From positions 3,817,001-3,881,000 of the forward strand of contig NZ_CP136684.1 of the NCBI RefSeq assembly GCF_032921865.1: a stretch of 64,000 bases of DNA. The letters run 5' to 3'. Shown in pieces: positions 20,164 to 28,696 of this stretch; the stretch's first letter is position 1; every line of letters starts with the position of its first letter. Both the position numbers and the translations under genes were made by a program. This DNA comes from Thalassospira lucentensis (GTDB lineage: Bacteria > Pseudomonadota > Alphaproteobacteria > Rhodospirillales > Thalassospiraceae). The notes below the pieces were generated by a model that was not told the origin of the DNA, searched no databases, and was given only the letters and a program-made list of their open reading frames with translations.

Positions 20164-20191
20164 CGACGGTGACGGCGAACCGTCACCGTCG
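20164..20191. terminator. 12-bp UUCG-loop hairpin after the DUF6867 gene
   Basis: Arms CGACGGTGACGG and CCGTCACCGTCG enclose CGAA; on the transcribed minus strand the loop reads UUCG, a very stable tetraloop. It lies 6 bases after the DUF6867 stop and about 175 bases ahead of livJ. No T-run follows, so it may shield the upstream mRNA from exonucleases or attenuate read-through rather than terminate fully. Confidence 0.6.
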
Positions 20192-20197
20192 AAAAGT

Positions 20198-20551
20198 TCA
20201 GACGTCCGCTCCTTCGCGTGCACGGAAACCGAACGGTCCCATACGCTCGTAAAGCCACGGATACTGTGACAGCATCTTGTTGACCCGTGTAACACGGAAG
20301 GCAGCTGCCATGATCACAAACAGGATAACCGTATCGAAGATATATCCTGAAAACGAAAGCAACTCGCCTTCAAATAGAGCAAAGGTCATGAAGCGGTCAG
20401 TTGCCCCCAGCAATAACGCGTAGGGGTAAAGCTGGTAAAACGGTCGCCACGTGTTGGCAATCGCCTGCCCTGTCATGAACGCGCAGAACCCCATCAGGAT
20501 GACGGTCATTCCGATCGTGACACCAATGCTGGTACCTGTAATCGCTTCCAT
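20198..20551 (-). CDS. DUF6867-like small membrane protein of the liv operon
   Basis: A 117-residue membrane protein with about three to four hydrophobic segments. The conserved-looking parts are FMTGQAIANTWRPFYQLY, LLLGATDRFMTFALF, GELLSFSGYIFD and the C-terminal QYPWLYERMGPFGFRARE. From memory this matches the DUF6867 family found inside liv transporter operons of Rhodospirillales. Function unknown; position between livF and livJ suggests an accessory transporter subunit or assembly factor. Start ATG at 20551, 10 bases after livF. Confidence 0.8.
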   Translation of the reverse strand: MEAITGTSIGVTIGMTVILMGFCAFMTGQAIANTWRPFYQLYPYALLLGATDRFMTFALFEGELLSFSGYIFDTVILFVIMAAAFRVTRVNKMLSQYPWLYERMGPFGFRAREGADV

Positions 20552-20561
20552 ATCCGTCCTC

Positions 20562-21278
20562 CTAGTGACCACCCTCGAGATAAGCTGCCCGAACTTCCGG
20601 ATTTGCCAGAAGTTCTGCACCAGTACCCGAGAGAGTGATGTTGCCATTGACCATCACGTAACCGCGATGGGCAAGTTTGAGTGCGTGAAACGCATTCTGC
20701 TCGACCAGGAAAACCGTTACTTTCTTCTCGCGATTGATCTTCTTGATCGTCTCGAAAATCTGTTTCACGACAAGCGGCGCAATCCCGAGAGACGGTTCGT
20801 CCAGTAAAAGCAGGCGCGGACGTCCCATAAGGGCACGACCGATTGCCAGCATCTGCTGTTCGCCGCCGGACATCGTGCCGGCACGCTGGTTGATGCGTTC
20901 CTTTAGACGCGGGAACAGATCAAACACCATTTCCAGATCCTCTTCGAAATATTTCGGATCTTGGGTGCTTGCCCCCATCTGCAGGTTTTCATAAACCGAC
21001 ATGCGCGGGAAAATCCGGCGCCCTTCGGGGGATTGCTGAATACCAAGACGACAAATCTCATGCGTTGGCATGCGACTGATATCCTGGCCTTCGAACAGAA
21101 TACGCCCCTTGGACGCCTGCGGTGATCCGCAGCATGTCATAAGCAAGGTTGTCTTGCCGGCACCATTGGCACCGATCAATGTGACGATCTCGCCTTCGTT
21201 GACTTCCATATCAATGCCCTTGAGGGCTTCGATATTGCCATAGAAGGTGTGAACACCTTCAATCTTCAGCATGGACAT
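20562..21278 (-). CDS. livF: Branched-chain amino acid ABC transporter ATP-binding protein LivF
   Basis: A 238-residue ABC ATPase. Walker A is GANGAGKTT, the signature motif is SGGEQQMLAIGRAL and Walker B is LLLLDEPSLGIAP, all intact. It pairs with LivG to energise LivHM. The ATG at 21276-21278 is followed two codons later by another ATG (MSMLKIEGV), so the start could be 6 bases shorter. Seventeen bases separate it from livG. Confidence 0.95.
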   Translation of the reverse strand: MSMLKIEGVHTFYGNIEALKGIDMEVNEGEIVTLIGANGAGKTTLLMTCCGSPQASKGRILFEGQDISRMPTHEICRLGIQQSPEGRRIFPRMSVYENLQMGASTQDPKYFEEDLEMVFDLFPRLKERINQRAGTMSGGEQQMLAIGRALMGRPRLLLLDEPSLGIAPLVVKQIFETIKKINREKKVTVFLVEQNAFHALKLAHRGYVMVNGNITLSGTGAELLANPEVRAAYLEGGH

Positions 21279-21295
21279 ATCGATCTGCTCCCTCG

Positions 21296-22147
21296 CTACG
21301 CATTCGGATCAAGATGAAGGTCGGCAGCGACTTCCGGCGGCAGTTCATCGTCTTCTTCCTCGCCGAGGTAAGCACGAATAACAGCCGGATCGTTTTTGAC
21401 TTCGTCAGGATTGCCGTCAGCAATCTTTTTACCGTAATCAAGCACGATCACATGATCGGAAATCTTCATGACGACGCTCATGTCATGTTCGATCAGCAAA
21501 AGGCCGATCCCCTGATCGTCACGGATGCTTTGCAACAGAACGTTGAGCTCCGCAAACTCACGAGGGTTAAGACCCGCTGCCGGCTCGTCGAGACACAGCA
21601 AGGAAGGATTGACGCACATCGCACGCGCAATCTCGAGACGACGCTGGGAACCATAAGGCAGGTTACCGGCATTCCAGTCAGCCTGCTCATACAGACCAAC
21701 TTTGTTCAGCCAGAACTTGGCTGTCTCAAGTGCTTCTTTCTCGGCACTGGTATAGCGACCGAAATTGAAAAGCCCCGCCAGCGAAAAGGCGGATGCCTCC
21801 ATAAGCTGGTTATGCTGCGCGACAATCAGGTTTTCCAGAACGGTCATGCCCGTAAACAGACGAATATTCTGGAAAGTACGTGCAACGCCGTTGTTGCGCG
21901 GAATACGGAAACCTTCCATACGCTCCAACAAGCGCGGTCCGTCATTAGCATAAAGCGTCAGACGTCCCTCGGTCGGAACATAGAACCCGGTAAGACAGTT
22001 GAAAACCGTGGTTTTCCCTGCCCCGTTCGGGCCGATAATTGCCGTAATCTCGCGCTTTCTTGCGGTGAACGAAAGATCGTCAATGGCGACCAGACCGCCA
22101 AAGCGCATGGTGAGATGTTCGACTTCAAGCTGTACGTTGTCGGTCAT
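21296..22147 (-). CDS. livG: Branched-chain amino acid ABC transporter ATP-binding protein LivG
   Basis: A 283-residue ABC ATPase with Walker [13 protein letters not shown], the LivG-type signature [13 protein letters not shown] in place of LSGGQ, and Walker [14 protein letters not shown]. The C-terminus has an acidic extension ([10 protein letters not shown]) beyond the usual LivG end. It overlaps livM by 4 bases, showing translational coupling. Confidence 0.95.
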   Translation of the reverse strand: MTDNVQLEVEHLTMRFGGLVAIDDLSFTARKREITAIIGPNGAGKTTVFNCLTGFYVPTEGRLTLYANDGPRLLERMEGFRIPRNNGVARTFQNIRLFTGMTVLENLIVAQHNQLMEASAFSLAGLFNFGRYTSAEKEALETAKFWLNKVGLYEQADWNAGNLPYGSQRRLEIARAMCVNPSLLCLDEPAAGLNPREFAELNVLLQSIRDDQGIGLLLIEHDMSVVMKISDHVIVLDYGKKIADGNPDEVKNDPAVIRAYLGEEEDDELPPEVAADLHLDPNA

Positions 22148-23664
22148 TTGACTTCTCCGGCAACTTTTTCTTTCTTGCTCATATTCAGCAGAATGGTCGG
22201 GTCACGGAAAGACAGAAGACCGCGCGGACGCCACAACATGATGGCAACCATACCAGCCCCGAAAATCAGCATGCGATATTCGGCCAGTTCACGGAACATT
22301 TCCGGGAAACCAATCATCACAATCGCGGCAAGAACCACCCCGATCTGACTGCCCATACCACCCAGAACAACGATGGCAAGGATCACGGCAGATTCGAGGA
22401 AGGTAAAGCTTTCCGGGCTGATGAAGCCCTGACGGGTGGCAAAGAATGCGCCGGCAAAACCGCCAAACATTGCGCCGATGGCAAATGCTGACAGCTTGGT
22501 GTTTGTCGGGTTGATACCCAGCGAACGGCAGGCAATTTCATCCTCACGCAACGCTTCCCATGCACGACCGATCGGAAGTTTGCGCAGTCGTACGGTGACA
22601 AACGCAGTCACCAGTGCCAGCACAAGGATCAGATAATACAGGAAAATCAGGCGATGCATCGTCGAATAGTCCAGACCGAACAATTCGTTGAAGCCCATCA
22701 CCCCTTCCGGCAAGCGTCGATCAAACTCGGCGAACCCAAAGAAACTCGGCCGTTCGATCGAAGAAATGCCGTCTGGCCCCCCGGTCAGATCATACCAGTT
22801 GATCAGAACAACACGGATGATCTCGCCAAATCCAAGGGTAACAATCGCAAGATAGTCCCCGCGCAGTCGTAGCACAGGGAAGCCCAGGATGATCCCGAAG
22901 CTTGCGGCGAAAATGCCAGCCAATGGCAGACAAAGCCAGAAGCTGAGATCAAAATGCTGCGACAGAAGTGCGTAGGAATAGGCACCGACCGCGTAGAACG
23001 CAACGTAGCCAAGGTCAAGCAGCCCCGCCAGACCAACCACGATGTTCAAGCCCCAACCCAGCATGATGTAGATCATGACAAGGGTTGCAAGATCGATCGC
23101 CGAACGGTTTTCACCAAACAGGAACGGGAAGATGATGAAGAATACAATCCCCAGCGCCCCGATCTTTTTGGTGTTGGTCCGGTAAGCCAACTGGATTTTG
23201 GCGGACAGCTTTGATCCGCTTTCTTCCTCTTCGGCAGTTGCCTTTTTCATGCTGAAATAGGCGATTGCAAAGACGATGGCGATAAACGCAATGGCCAGAA
23301 CGATACTGGTTACACTGCTAAACGCCATATCAATGAAAACAGGGGAAGCCCAGCGGTCATCCATATCGCGGAAGCGGACAAACATTTCGAAGACTGCGAC
23401 AGCTGCCACAGTAATCAGGATAGCCTGTCCGACACGCGAAATATTTTCGCGGCGAATGATCAACGCCAGTCGGCCGATGATGGTCGATATGATCGCGGTG
23501 ATAACAAGATCCCAGCGAACGGCCAGTTCAAGTCCGGTTGGACGGTCAACTGTCTCAACACCCAGGATCATGACTGACATCAGCAGTGCAATGACGGCAA
23601 AGAACGCAAGTTCCTTAACAATCTCTGCACCGGAAATCCGTGAAGAAGTAATAAGAGCGGACAT
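22144..23664 (-). CDS. livM: Branched-chain amino acid ABC transporter permease LivM, long form
   Basis: A 506-residue inner membrane permease. The C-terminal 330 residues carry the LivM core: [26 protein letters not shown] and [18 protein letters not shown] appear in order, then the EAA-like loop with [20 protein letters not shown]. The N-terminal about 165 residues are extra compared with short LivM proteins and contain three to four hydrophobic segments plus a charged linker ([13 protein letters not shown]). It overlaps both livH and livG by a few bases, as in a tightly coupled operon. Confidence 0.94.
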   Translation of the reverse strand: MSALITSSRISGAEIVKELAFFAVIALLMSVMILGVETVDRPTGLELAVRWDLVITAIISTIIGRLALIIRRENISRVGQAILITVAAVAVFEMFVRFRDMDDRWASPVFIDMAFSSVTSIVLAIAFIAIVFAIAYFSMKKATAEEEESGSKLSAKIQLAYRTNTKKIGALGIVFFIIFPFLFGENRSAIDLATLVMIYIMLGWGLNIVVGLAGLLDLGYVAFYAVGAYSYALLSQHFDLSFWLCLPLAGIFAASFGIILGFPVLRLRGDYLAIVTLGFGEIIRVVLINWYDLTGGPDGISSIERPSFFGFAEFDRRLPEGVMGFNELFGLDYSTMHRLIFLYYLILVLALVTAFVTVRLRKLPIGRAWEALREDEIACRSLGINPTNTKLSAFAIGAMFGGFAGAFFATRQGFISPESFTFLESAVILAIVVLGGMGSQIGVVLAAIVMIGFPEMFRELAEYRMLIFGAGMVAIMLWRPRGLLSFRDPTILLNMSKKEKVAGEVK

Positions 23665-24587
23665 CAGACTTTCTCGACCTCCGGCTTACCAAGCAGACCC
23701 CACGGACGGAAAATCAGCACAAGAACCAGAATACCGAACGTTGCAACGTCCTTGTATTCGATTGTGAGATAGCCCGACCAGAACGCTTCGATCAAACCAA
23801 TCAGCAAACCGCCAAGCATCGCGCCCGGAAGTGAGCCGATCCCGCCCAGAACGGCTGCAGTGAAGGCCTTAACACCGGCAAGGAAGCCGATATAGAAGTC
23901 GATCACGCCGTAATACAGGGTCACCATCATGCCAGCGACCGCTGCAAGGGCTGCACCCATGACGAAGGTCGTGGAGATCGTACGATCAACGTTGACACCA
24001 AGAAGGCCTGCCATCGTGCGATCCTGCTCACAGGCGCGCTGGGCGCGACCGAGCGAGGTTTTCGCAATCAGCGTCGAGAACACAACCATTAGCACGAAGG
24101 TCAGAACAATAATGACGATCTGCATATAGCTGAGCTGAACGTTGAAATTCGGGCTTTCCATCAGAGTGATGCCGCCCTCGATCAGTGGCTGCATCGGCTT
24201 CACGCGGGCCCCCTGAGAAATCTGAACGAAGTTCTGCAGGAAGATCGACATGCCGATGGCCGAAATCAGCGCTGCAAGACGGAATGATCCGCGCAGCGGC
24301 CTGTATGCAATCCGTTCAACGCCCCACCCGTAGATAGAGGTGAGTACCATTGACACAAACAGCATCAAAAGAAGTGTAAGCGGAAGTATACCGCTAATCC
24401 CTGCTGCCTGACAGATCAGGAACGTGATCAGGGAATGAAACGCGCCCAGCATATAGATTTCGCCGTGCGCGAAGTTGATCATACCGATGATGCCGTAAAC
24501 CATCGTATAGCCGATGGCGATCAAACCGTAGATGGCTCCCAGCGTCAGACCGTTGATCAATTGTTGTAAGAAATAAGCCCAATCCAT
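23664..24587 (-). CDS. livH: Branched-chain amino acid ABC transporter permease LivH
   Basis: A 307-residue inner membrane permease, first gene of the liv operon. It has the LivH opening ([23 protein letters not shown]), the segment [13 protein letters not shown] and the EAA loop [21 protein letters not shown]. About eight membrane helices. Its upstream region contains a 12-bp palindrome and the likely operon promoter. Confidence 0.95.
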   Translation of the reverse strand: MDWAYFLQQLINGLTLGAIYGLIAIGYTMVYGIIGMINFAHGEIYMLGAFHSLITFLICQAAGISGILPLTLLLMLFVSMVLTSIYGWGVERIAYRPLRGSFRLAALISAIGMSIFLQNFVQISQGARVKPMQPLIEGGITLMESPNFNVQLSYMQIVIIVLTFVLMVVFSTLIAKTSLGRAQRACEQDRTMAGLLGVNVDRTISTTFVMGAALAAVAGMMVTLYYGVIDFYIGFLAGVKAFTAAVLGGIGSLPGAMLGGLLIGLIEAFWSGYLTIEYKDVATFGILVLVLIFRPWGLLGKPEVEKV

Positions 24588-24940
24588 TGCACAACCTTAG
24601 ATTTGGCACAGACAAACGAGGTCTTCGACCGACTGGCTGAAGGTGCAAAACAAGATACAGCTGTATTGATTGGATGAGACCAAGTCTCCCCATTGCCCCC
24701 TAGCAAACCTCCGAAGCCTCCGTCTTTTTGTTATCGGGTTTTCCCCGGTTCTAGCTTTTGGGCACGACCATTCTTATTGTGGTTCATTATCCAAAAGCGC
24801 GATTAGAGTGCAAACCTTAGACACATGAGGTCGAAGGCTGCAAGCGGCTTTGATAAATTGGTCAAAAACACCAAATCGTATTTCATTCTTAGAATAAAAC
24901 ACCAACGCCACCGAATGCATCGCTCTTTATATTGTATACT
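24588..24940. other. Leader/promoter region of the liv operon
   Basis: No gene supported in this 353-base stretch. It should contain the livH promoter on the minus strand. The only distinct sequence element I see is the 12-bp palindrome at 24655-24666. Confidence 0.5.
24655..24666. promoter_or_regulatory. 12-bp palindrome upstream of livH
   Basis: ATACAGCTGTAT is a perfect dyad 68-79 bases before the livH start. Its position suits an operator or an upstream activator site for the transporter operon. The binding protein is unknown. Confidence 0.35.
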
Positions 24941-25132
24941 TTATCCCTTATTGAGGACGTATTCAAGTTTTTGTACTGCGACGCGCTTGAGTTGCTCCGG
25001 ATTCCTCGAAACCGGACCGGCAACTGTCACCTCGATTCCCGTTTTTCCGTCAATTGCCGTACACCGCAGATAGTTTCCAACCTGTCTCAATTCGAAATAG
25101 ATTTCACGCGGGGCATTGTTTCTTGTTGTCAT
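24941..25132 (-). CDS. Small conserved protein (DUF6898-like)
   Basis: A 63-residue protein: REIYFELRQVGNYLRCTAID, a loop TGIEVTVAGP, then NPEQLKRVAVQKLEYVL. It looks like a short beta-rich unit followed by a helix. From memory it resembles the alphaproteobacterial DUF6898 family of about 60 residues, whose members have sometimes been mislabelled as serine hydroxymethyltransferase. No function known. It is preceded by the mmsB terminator, so it is transcribed separately from the valine genes. Confidence 0.65.
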   Translation of the reverse strand: MTTRNNAPREIYFELRQVGNYLRCTAIDGKTGIEVTVAGPVSRNPEQLKRVAVQKLEYVLNKG

Positions 25133-25212
25133 TCGTCAATCCGGGAATTTCTGTATCGGTGCCTTGACCGCTAGCCAGCACAAATCTACCACTAATGCGG
25201 GCCACGGTATTC

Positions 25213-25246
25213 ATAAAAAAACAGGCCCGGCAAATACCGGGCCTGC
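25213..25246 (-). terminator. Rho-independent terminator of the valine catabolism operon
   Basis: Stem CAGGCCCGG / CCGGGCCTG with a 6-base loop, followed on the minus strand by a run of seven T residues. It lies 27 bases after the mmsB stop. Confidence 0.9.
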
Positions 25247-25272
25247 ATACCATACCTCATAATGCCGTAACG

Positions 25273-26163
25273 TTACTTGTCGCCGTCCAGCATTTTAACA
25301 ATCGCCGAGAAATCCATCCCGCCATTCCCGCTATTTGAATAAAGCGCATACAGGCTTTCGGCCAACGCCCCCATTGGTGTTGTCGCACCAGACGATGCCG
25401 CGGCCTGCTGTGCAAGCTTCAGGTCTTTGAGCATCATGTCCACAGCAAATCCCGGCTGATAATCGCGATTTGCCGGCGACGTCGGAACCGGCCCCGGTAC
25501 GGGACAATAACTCGTCAGGGACCAGCACTGACCAGATGCTTTTGACGAAATATCAAACAGCTTCTGCGCGTCCAGCCCCAGACGCTTGGCAAGCATAAAG
25601 GCTTCGGATACCGCAATCATGCTGACGCCAAGCACCATGTTGTTGCAAATCTTTGCCGCCTGCCCGGCCCCGCTGGTGCCAGCATGAATGATATTACTGC
25701 CCATTCCTTCAAGAACCGGTTTCGCGCGATCAAAATCACCATCATCGCCGCCGACCATGAATGTCAGTGTTCCGGCGGTCGCCCCTGCAACCCCACCAGA
25801 GATCGGCGCGTCAACGGCACCAAGACCTTTGGCCTTCGCCAGCTCGGCCGCTTTGCGCGCAGCATCAACTTCGATGGTGGAGCTATCAATCAAAAGAGTG
25901 CCCGCCTTGGCATTGGCAATCACGCCATCTGGCCCGTCATAAACCGATAGCACGTGTTTGCCAGCAGGAAGAACCGTGACAACGAACTCGACATCCTTTG
26001 CCGCGTCGGCAACCGTTGATGCCTTGGTTGCACCTTCTGTAACCGCCTTGCTCACCGCGGCCTCGGACAAATCAAAAACCTTCACCGCGTGTCCGGCCTT
26101 GATCAGGTTGGCCGCCATCGGCCCACCCATATTTCCCAGACCGATGAAACCGATTTTCGCCAT
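25273..26163 (-). CDS. mmsB: 3-hydroxyisobutyrate dehydrogenase
   Basis: A 296-residue NAD-dependent enzyme of the beta-hydroxyacid dehydrogenase family, oxidising 3-hydroxyisobutyrate to methylmalonate semialdehyde in valine breakdown. The Rossmann opening is GFIGLGNMGGPMAANLIKAGH (first 20 quoted residues are the dinucleotide fold), the substrate-binding motif is DAPISGGVAGATAGTL and the catalytic lysine is in GQAAKICNNM. Third gene of a minus-strand valine operon behind the acyl-CoA dehydrogenase and 3-hydroxyisobutyryl-CoA hydrolase. Confidence 0.95.
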   Translation of the reverse strand: MAKIGFIGLGNMGGPMAANLIKAGHAVKVFDLSEAAVSKAVTEGATKASTVADAAKDVEFVVTVLPAGKHVLSVYDGPDGVIANAKAGTLLIDSSTIEVDAARKAAELAKAKGLGAVDAPISGGVAGATAGTLTFMVGGDDGDFDRAKPVLEGMGSNIIHAGTSGAGQAAKICNNMVLGVSMIAVSEAFMLAKRLGLDAQKLFDISSKASGQCWSLTSYCPVPGPVPTSPANRDYQPGFAVDMMLKDLKLAQQAAASSGATTPMGALAESLYALYSNSGNGGMDFSAIVKMLDGDK

Positions 26164-26229
26164 TTGGAGTCTCCTCTGATTTCTCGATGATCGAGATTCT
26201 ATTTTGATTTCTGTCAGTTACAGAACCAG

Positions 26230-27330
26230 TCAGAACTGCAACTTCAACTCTTTATCTTCAGGTAAAAGGTCAAAATATGCCGCCACATCGCGTGGATCGA
26301 CCTGCCCAATATCGGCGTGTTGCCATTTCGGACTGTGATCCTTGTCAACAATCACCGCACGGACACCTTCGAACAGATCGGGCATACGAACGGTGCGCTG
26401 TGACAAACGGAATTCCATCGCCAGATCCTGCTCCAGCGTCATGTCGCGTCCCTGGCGGATCTGTTCGAACGTCACGCAAACGGCAATTGGCGATTTGCTT
26501 CGCAGTATTTTGGCCGTTTCTTTGGCAAAATCAGTCGAAGACGCATCAAGTGCGGCAAAAATATCTGCCACCGTATCGGCACCAAACAGCTTGTCGATCT
26601 CGGTGCGTAGGGTATTCAGAAGCCCCTCTTCACCTTTTACATGATGATCATCCAGAACTTTCTTCACCGCTGCAAACGGATCATTCCCGCCTTCTATGGC
26701 CGACAGATCCGACTTCAGCGCGGCAATATTTTCGCTATTCACATTATGGGTTGCCAAGTCGGCATAAAGGCAATCTGCCGCCTTGATCCGGGCTCCTGTC
26801 AGACCAAGATACAGGCCGATCTGCCCCGGGCAGCGGGACAGAAAATATCCGCCCCCGACATCGGGGAAAAACCCGATCCCGGTTTCCGGCATGGCAAACA
26901 ATGTGCGTTCCGTCACCACCCGGAAATGCCCATGCACCGAAACCCCGACTCCCCCGCCCATCGTAATGCCATTCATCAAGGCAATATAAGGCTTGGGATA
27001 TGTGGCAATGTAATTATTCAGGTAGTATTCCCGCCGATAGAAAGCATCAAGCAGCGCATCGTCATCACGTTTTCGCGCGTCATAAAGTCCGCGAATGTCG
27101 CCACCGGCACAAAAGGCCTTTTCACCTGCCCCTTCGATCACGATTGCAACAACCGTCGCATCGTTTTCCCATTCACGAAGTTTGGCTGTGATCGCATCAA
27201 CCATCGGCAGATCAAGCGCATTCAATGCCTTGGGCCGGTTTAACAGGATATGACCGATGGCCCCGTCTTTCGAGAAAACAACGGATGCCTCATTGCCATG
27301 CGATGGACTTGTCGCGTTTTCGCTACTCAT
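26230..27330 (-). CDS. 3-hydroxyisobutyryl-CoA hydrolase
   Basis: A 366-residue protein of the enoyl-CoA hydratase/isomerase superfamily with the HIBCH-type C-terminal extension. The oxyanion-hole motif GEKAFCAGGDIRGLYD and the active-site stretch PETGIGFFPDVGGGYFLSR, containing the HIBCH Glu and Asp, are present. It releases free 3-hydroxyisobutyrate from its CoA ester during valine catabolism. It starts 3 bases after the acyl-CoA dehydrogenase stop, so the two are co-translated. Confidence 0.92.
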   Translation of the reverse strand: MSSENATSPSHGNEASVVFSKDGAIGHILLNRPKALNALDLPMVDAITAKLREWENDATVVAIVIEGAGEKAFCAGGDIRGLYDARKRDDDALLDAFYRREYYLNNYIATYPKPYIALMNGITMGGGVGVSVHGHFRVVTERTLFAMPETGIGFFPDVGGGYFLSRCPGQIGLYLGLTGARIKAADCLYADLATHNVNSENIAALKSDLSAIEGGNDPFAAVKKVLDDHHVKGEEGLLNTLRTEIDKLFGADTVADIFAALDASSTDFAKETAKILRSKSPIAVCVTFEQIRQGRDMTLEQDLAMEFRLSQRTVRMPDLFEGVRAVIVDKDHSPKWQHADIGQVDPRDVAAYFDLLPEDKELKLQF

Positions 27331-27333
27331 AAA

Positions 27334-28473
27334 TCAATCCTTTAACGCGGCACGTGAGATGATCAGGCGCATGATTTCGTTGGTGCCTTCCAAAATCTGG
27401 TGAACCCGAAGATCGCGCAGAAGTCTCTCAATCGGATATTCGCGGATATAGCCATATCCACCGTGAAGCTGCAGCGCTTCATTACAGACCCTGAACCCGA
27501 TATCCGTTCCGAAACGTTTCGCCATTGCGCAAAACTGTGTTGCATCCGGTGCCTTGTTGTCCAGTTTCCAGGCTGCTTTGTGCAACATCAACCGTGCCGC
27601 CTCAAGCTCGGTCACCATGTCAGCATATTTGAACTGCAATGCCTGAAACTGATCGAGTGTCTTGCCAAACTGCTTGCGGACCCTCATGTGATCGCGCGCA
27701 TGATCCATCGCGGCACGTGCGCCGCCAATAGAACAGGCCGAGATATTAAGCCGTCCGCCATCAAGCCCCATCATGGCGAATTTGAAGCCCTCGCCTTCGT
27801 CGCCCAACCGGTTTTCGACCGGAACTTTGCAGTTGCTGAAAATGACGGCGGATGTCGGCTGGCTGTTCCAGCCCATTTTTTCTTCCAGCTTGCCAAATGA
27901 CAGGCCTTCGGCATCCTTCGGGATGATAAAGGTCGAAATGCCCTTCGGACTGTCATCACCGGTGCGCGCCATGACGATATAAACGTCACTGCGCGACCCG
28001 CCGGAAATGAATGCCTTTTCGCCATTCAGGATATAGTGATCTCCTTCGCGAACAGCACGGGTGCGAAGTGCCCCTGCATCCGATCCTGCCCCCGGCTCTG
28101 TCAGGCAATAACTGGCGAAATGTTCCATGGTGACAAGTTTCGGAAGATATTTCTGGCGCTGATCTTCATTCCCGAAACGGTCAATCATCCAGCACGCCAT
28201 GTTGTGGATCGAGATATAGGCTGCCGTTGACGGACATGCGCTTGCCAGTTCTTCGAAAATCACCGCGGCATCCAGGCGGCCAAGGCCCGATCCCCCGACA
28301 TCTTCGCGCGTATATATGGCGGCAAAGCCAAGTTCGGCCGCCTTGCGAAGGGTTTCTTCGGGGAAAATGTGGTTTGCATCCCACTCGCCCGCATAGGGTG
28401 CCATTTCGTTTTGCGCGAAATCGCGGGCTGCCTGTGCAAATGCCTGTTGGTCTTCAGACAGGTTGAATTCCAT
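27334..28473 (-). CDS. Acyl-CoA dehydrogenase, probably isobutyryl-CoA dehydrogenase
   Basis: A 379-residue FAD enzyme. Family features are CLTEPGAGSDAGALRT, the IAFGASGS-like FISGGSRSDVYIVMA segment and the C-terminal HQILEGTNEIMRLIISR, containing the catalytic Glu. Its placement directly before the HIBCH and HIBADH genes points to isobutyryl-CoA, the valine intermediate, as substrate. First gene of the operon; upstream are two dyad elements shared with the divergent metY-like gene. Confidence 0.9.
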   Translation of the reverse strand: MEFNLSEDQQAFAQAARDFAQNEMAPYAGEWDANHIFPEETLRKAAELGFAAIYTREDVGGSGLGRLDAAVIFEELASACPSTAAYISIHNMACWMIDRFGNEDQRQKYLPKLVTMEHFASYCLTEPGAGSDAGALRTRAVREGDHYILNGEKAFISGGSRSDVYIVMARTGDDSPKGISTFIIPKDAEGLSFGKLEEKMGWNSQPTSAVIFSNCKVPVENRLGDEGEGFKFAMMGLDGGRLNISACSIGGARAAMDHARDHMRVRKQFGKTLDQFQALQFKYADMVTELEAARLMLHKAAWKLDNKAPDATQFCAMAKRFGTDIGFRVCNEALQLHGGYGYIREYPIERLLRDLRVHQILEGTNEIMRLIISRAALKD

Positions 28474-28508
28474 TGGATCGCCGCCTCTGAATGTTTTGGT
28501 ATTTTCCC

Positions 28509-28524
28509 TTTACGTAAACGTGAA
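28509..28524. promoter_or_regulatory. LiuR-like dyad upstream of the valine operon
   Basis: TTTACGTAAACGTGAA is a near-perfect dyad (arms TTTACGT and ACGTGAA). It lies 36-51 bases ahead of the acyl-CoA dehydrogenase start, with a TTGACA on the minus strand at 28540-28535. From memory, MerR-family LiuR regulators of branched-chain catabolism use ACGT-containing dyads of this form; the match is an inference. Confidence 0.4.
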
Positions 28525-28543
28525 TTCGGACCTTTGTCAATTC

Positions 28544-28565
28544 ATTCGGTATAATAGTACCGAAT
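28544..28565. promoter_or_regulatory. Perfect inverted repeat in the acd/metY divergent region
   Basis: Arms ATTCGGTA and TACCGAAT with a 6-base spacer. The core GGTA-N6-TACC recurs at 38697-38718. It can serve either of the two divergent genes. Confidence 0.45.
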
Positions 28566-28696
28566 TATGTGAATGTATTCTGATCGGGTTTTCTCATTCC
28601 ATCATTTGCGGATTTTTCATCCATCTTCTTGTCGCCATGGCGCGAATATGCGTTACTTCCGCAAAATCAATACAACCTATAATCAGGGGAAACGAC

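Noticed and set aside
18882..20258. Long form of livJ starting at 20258
   Set aside because: It would read through the intergenic hairpin and lacks a signal peptide at its start. The ATG at 19988 begins a normal signal peptide.
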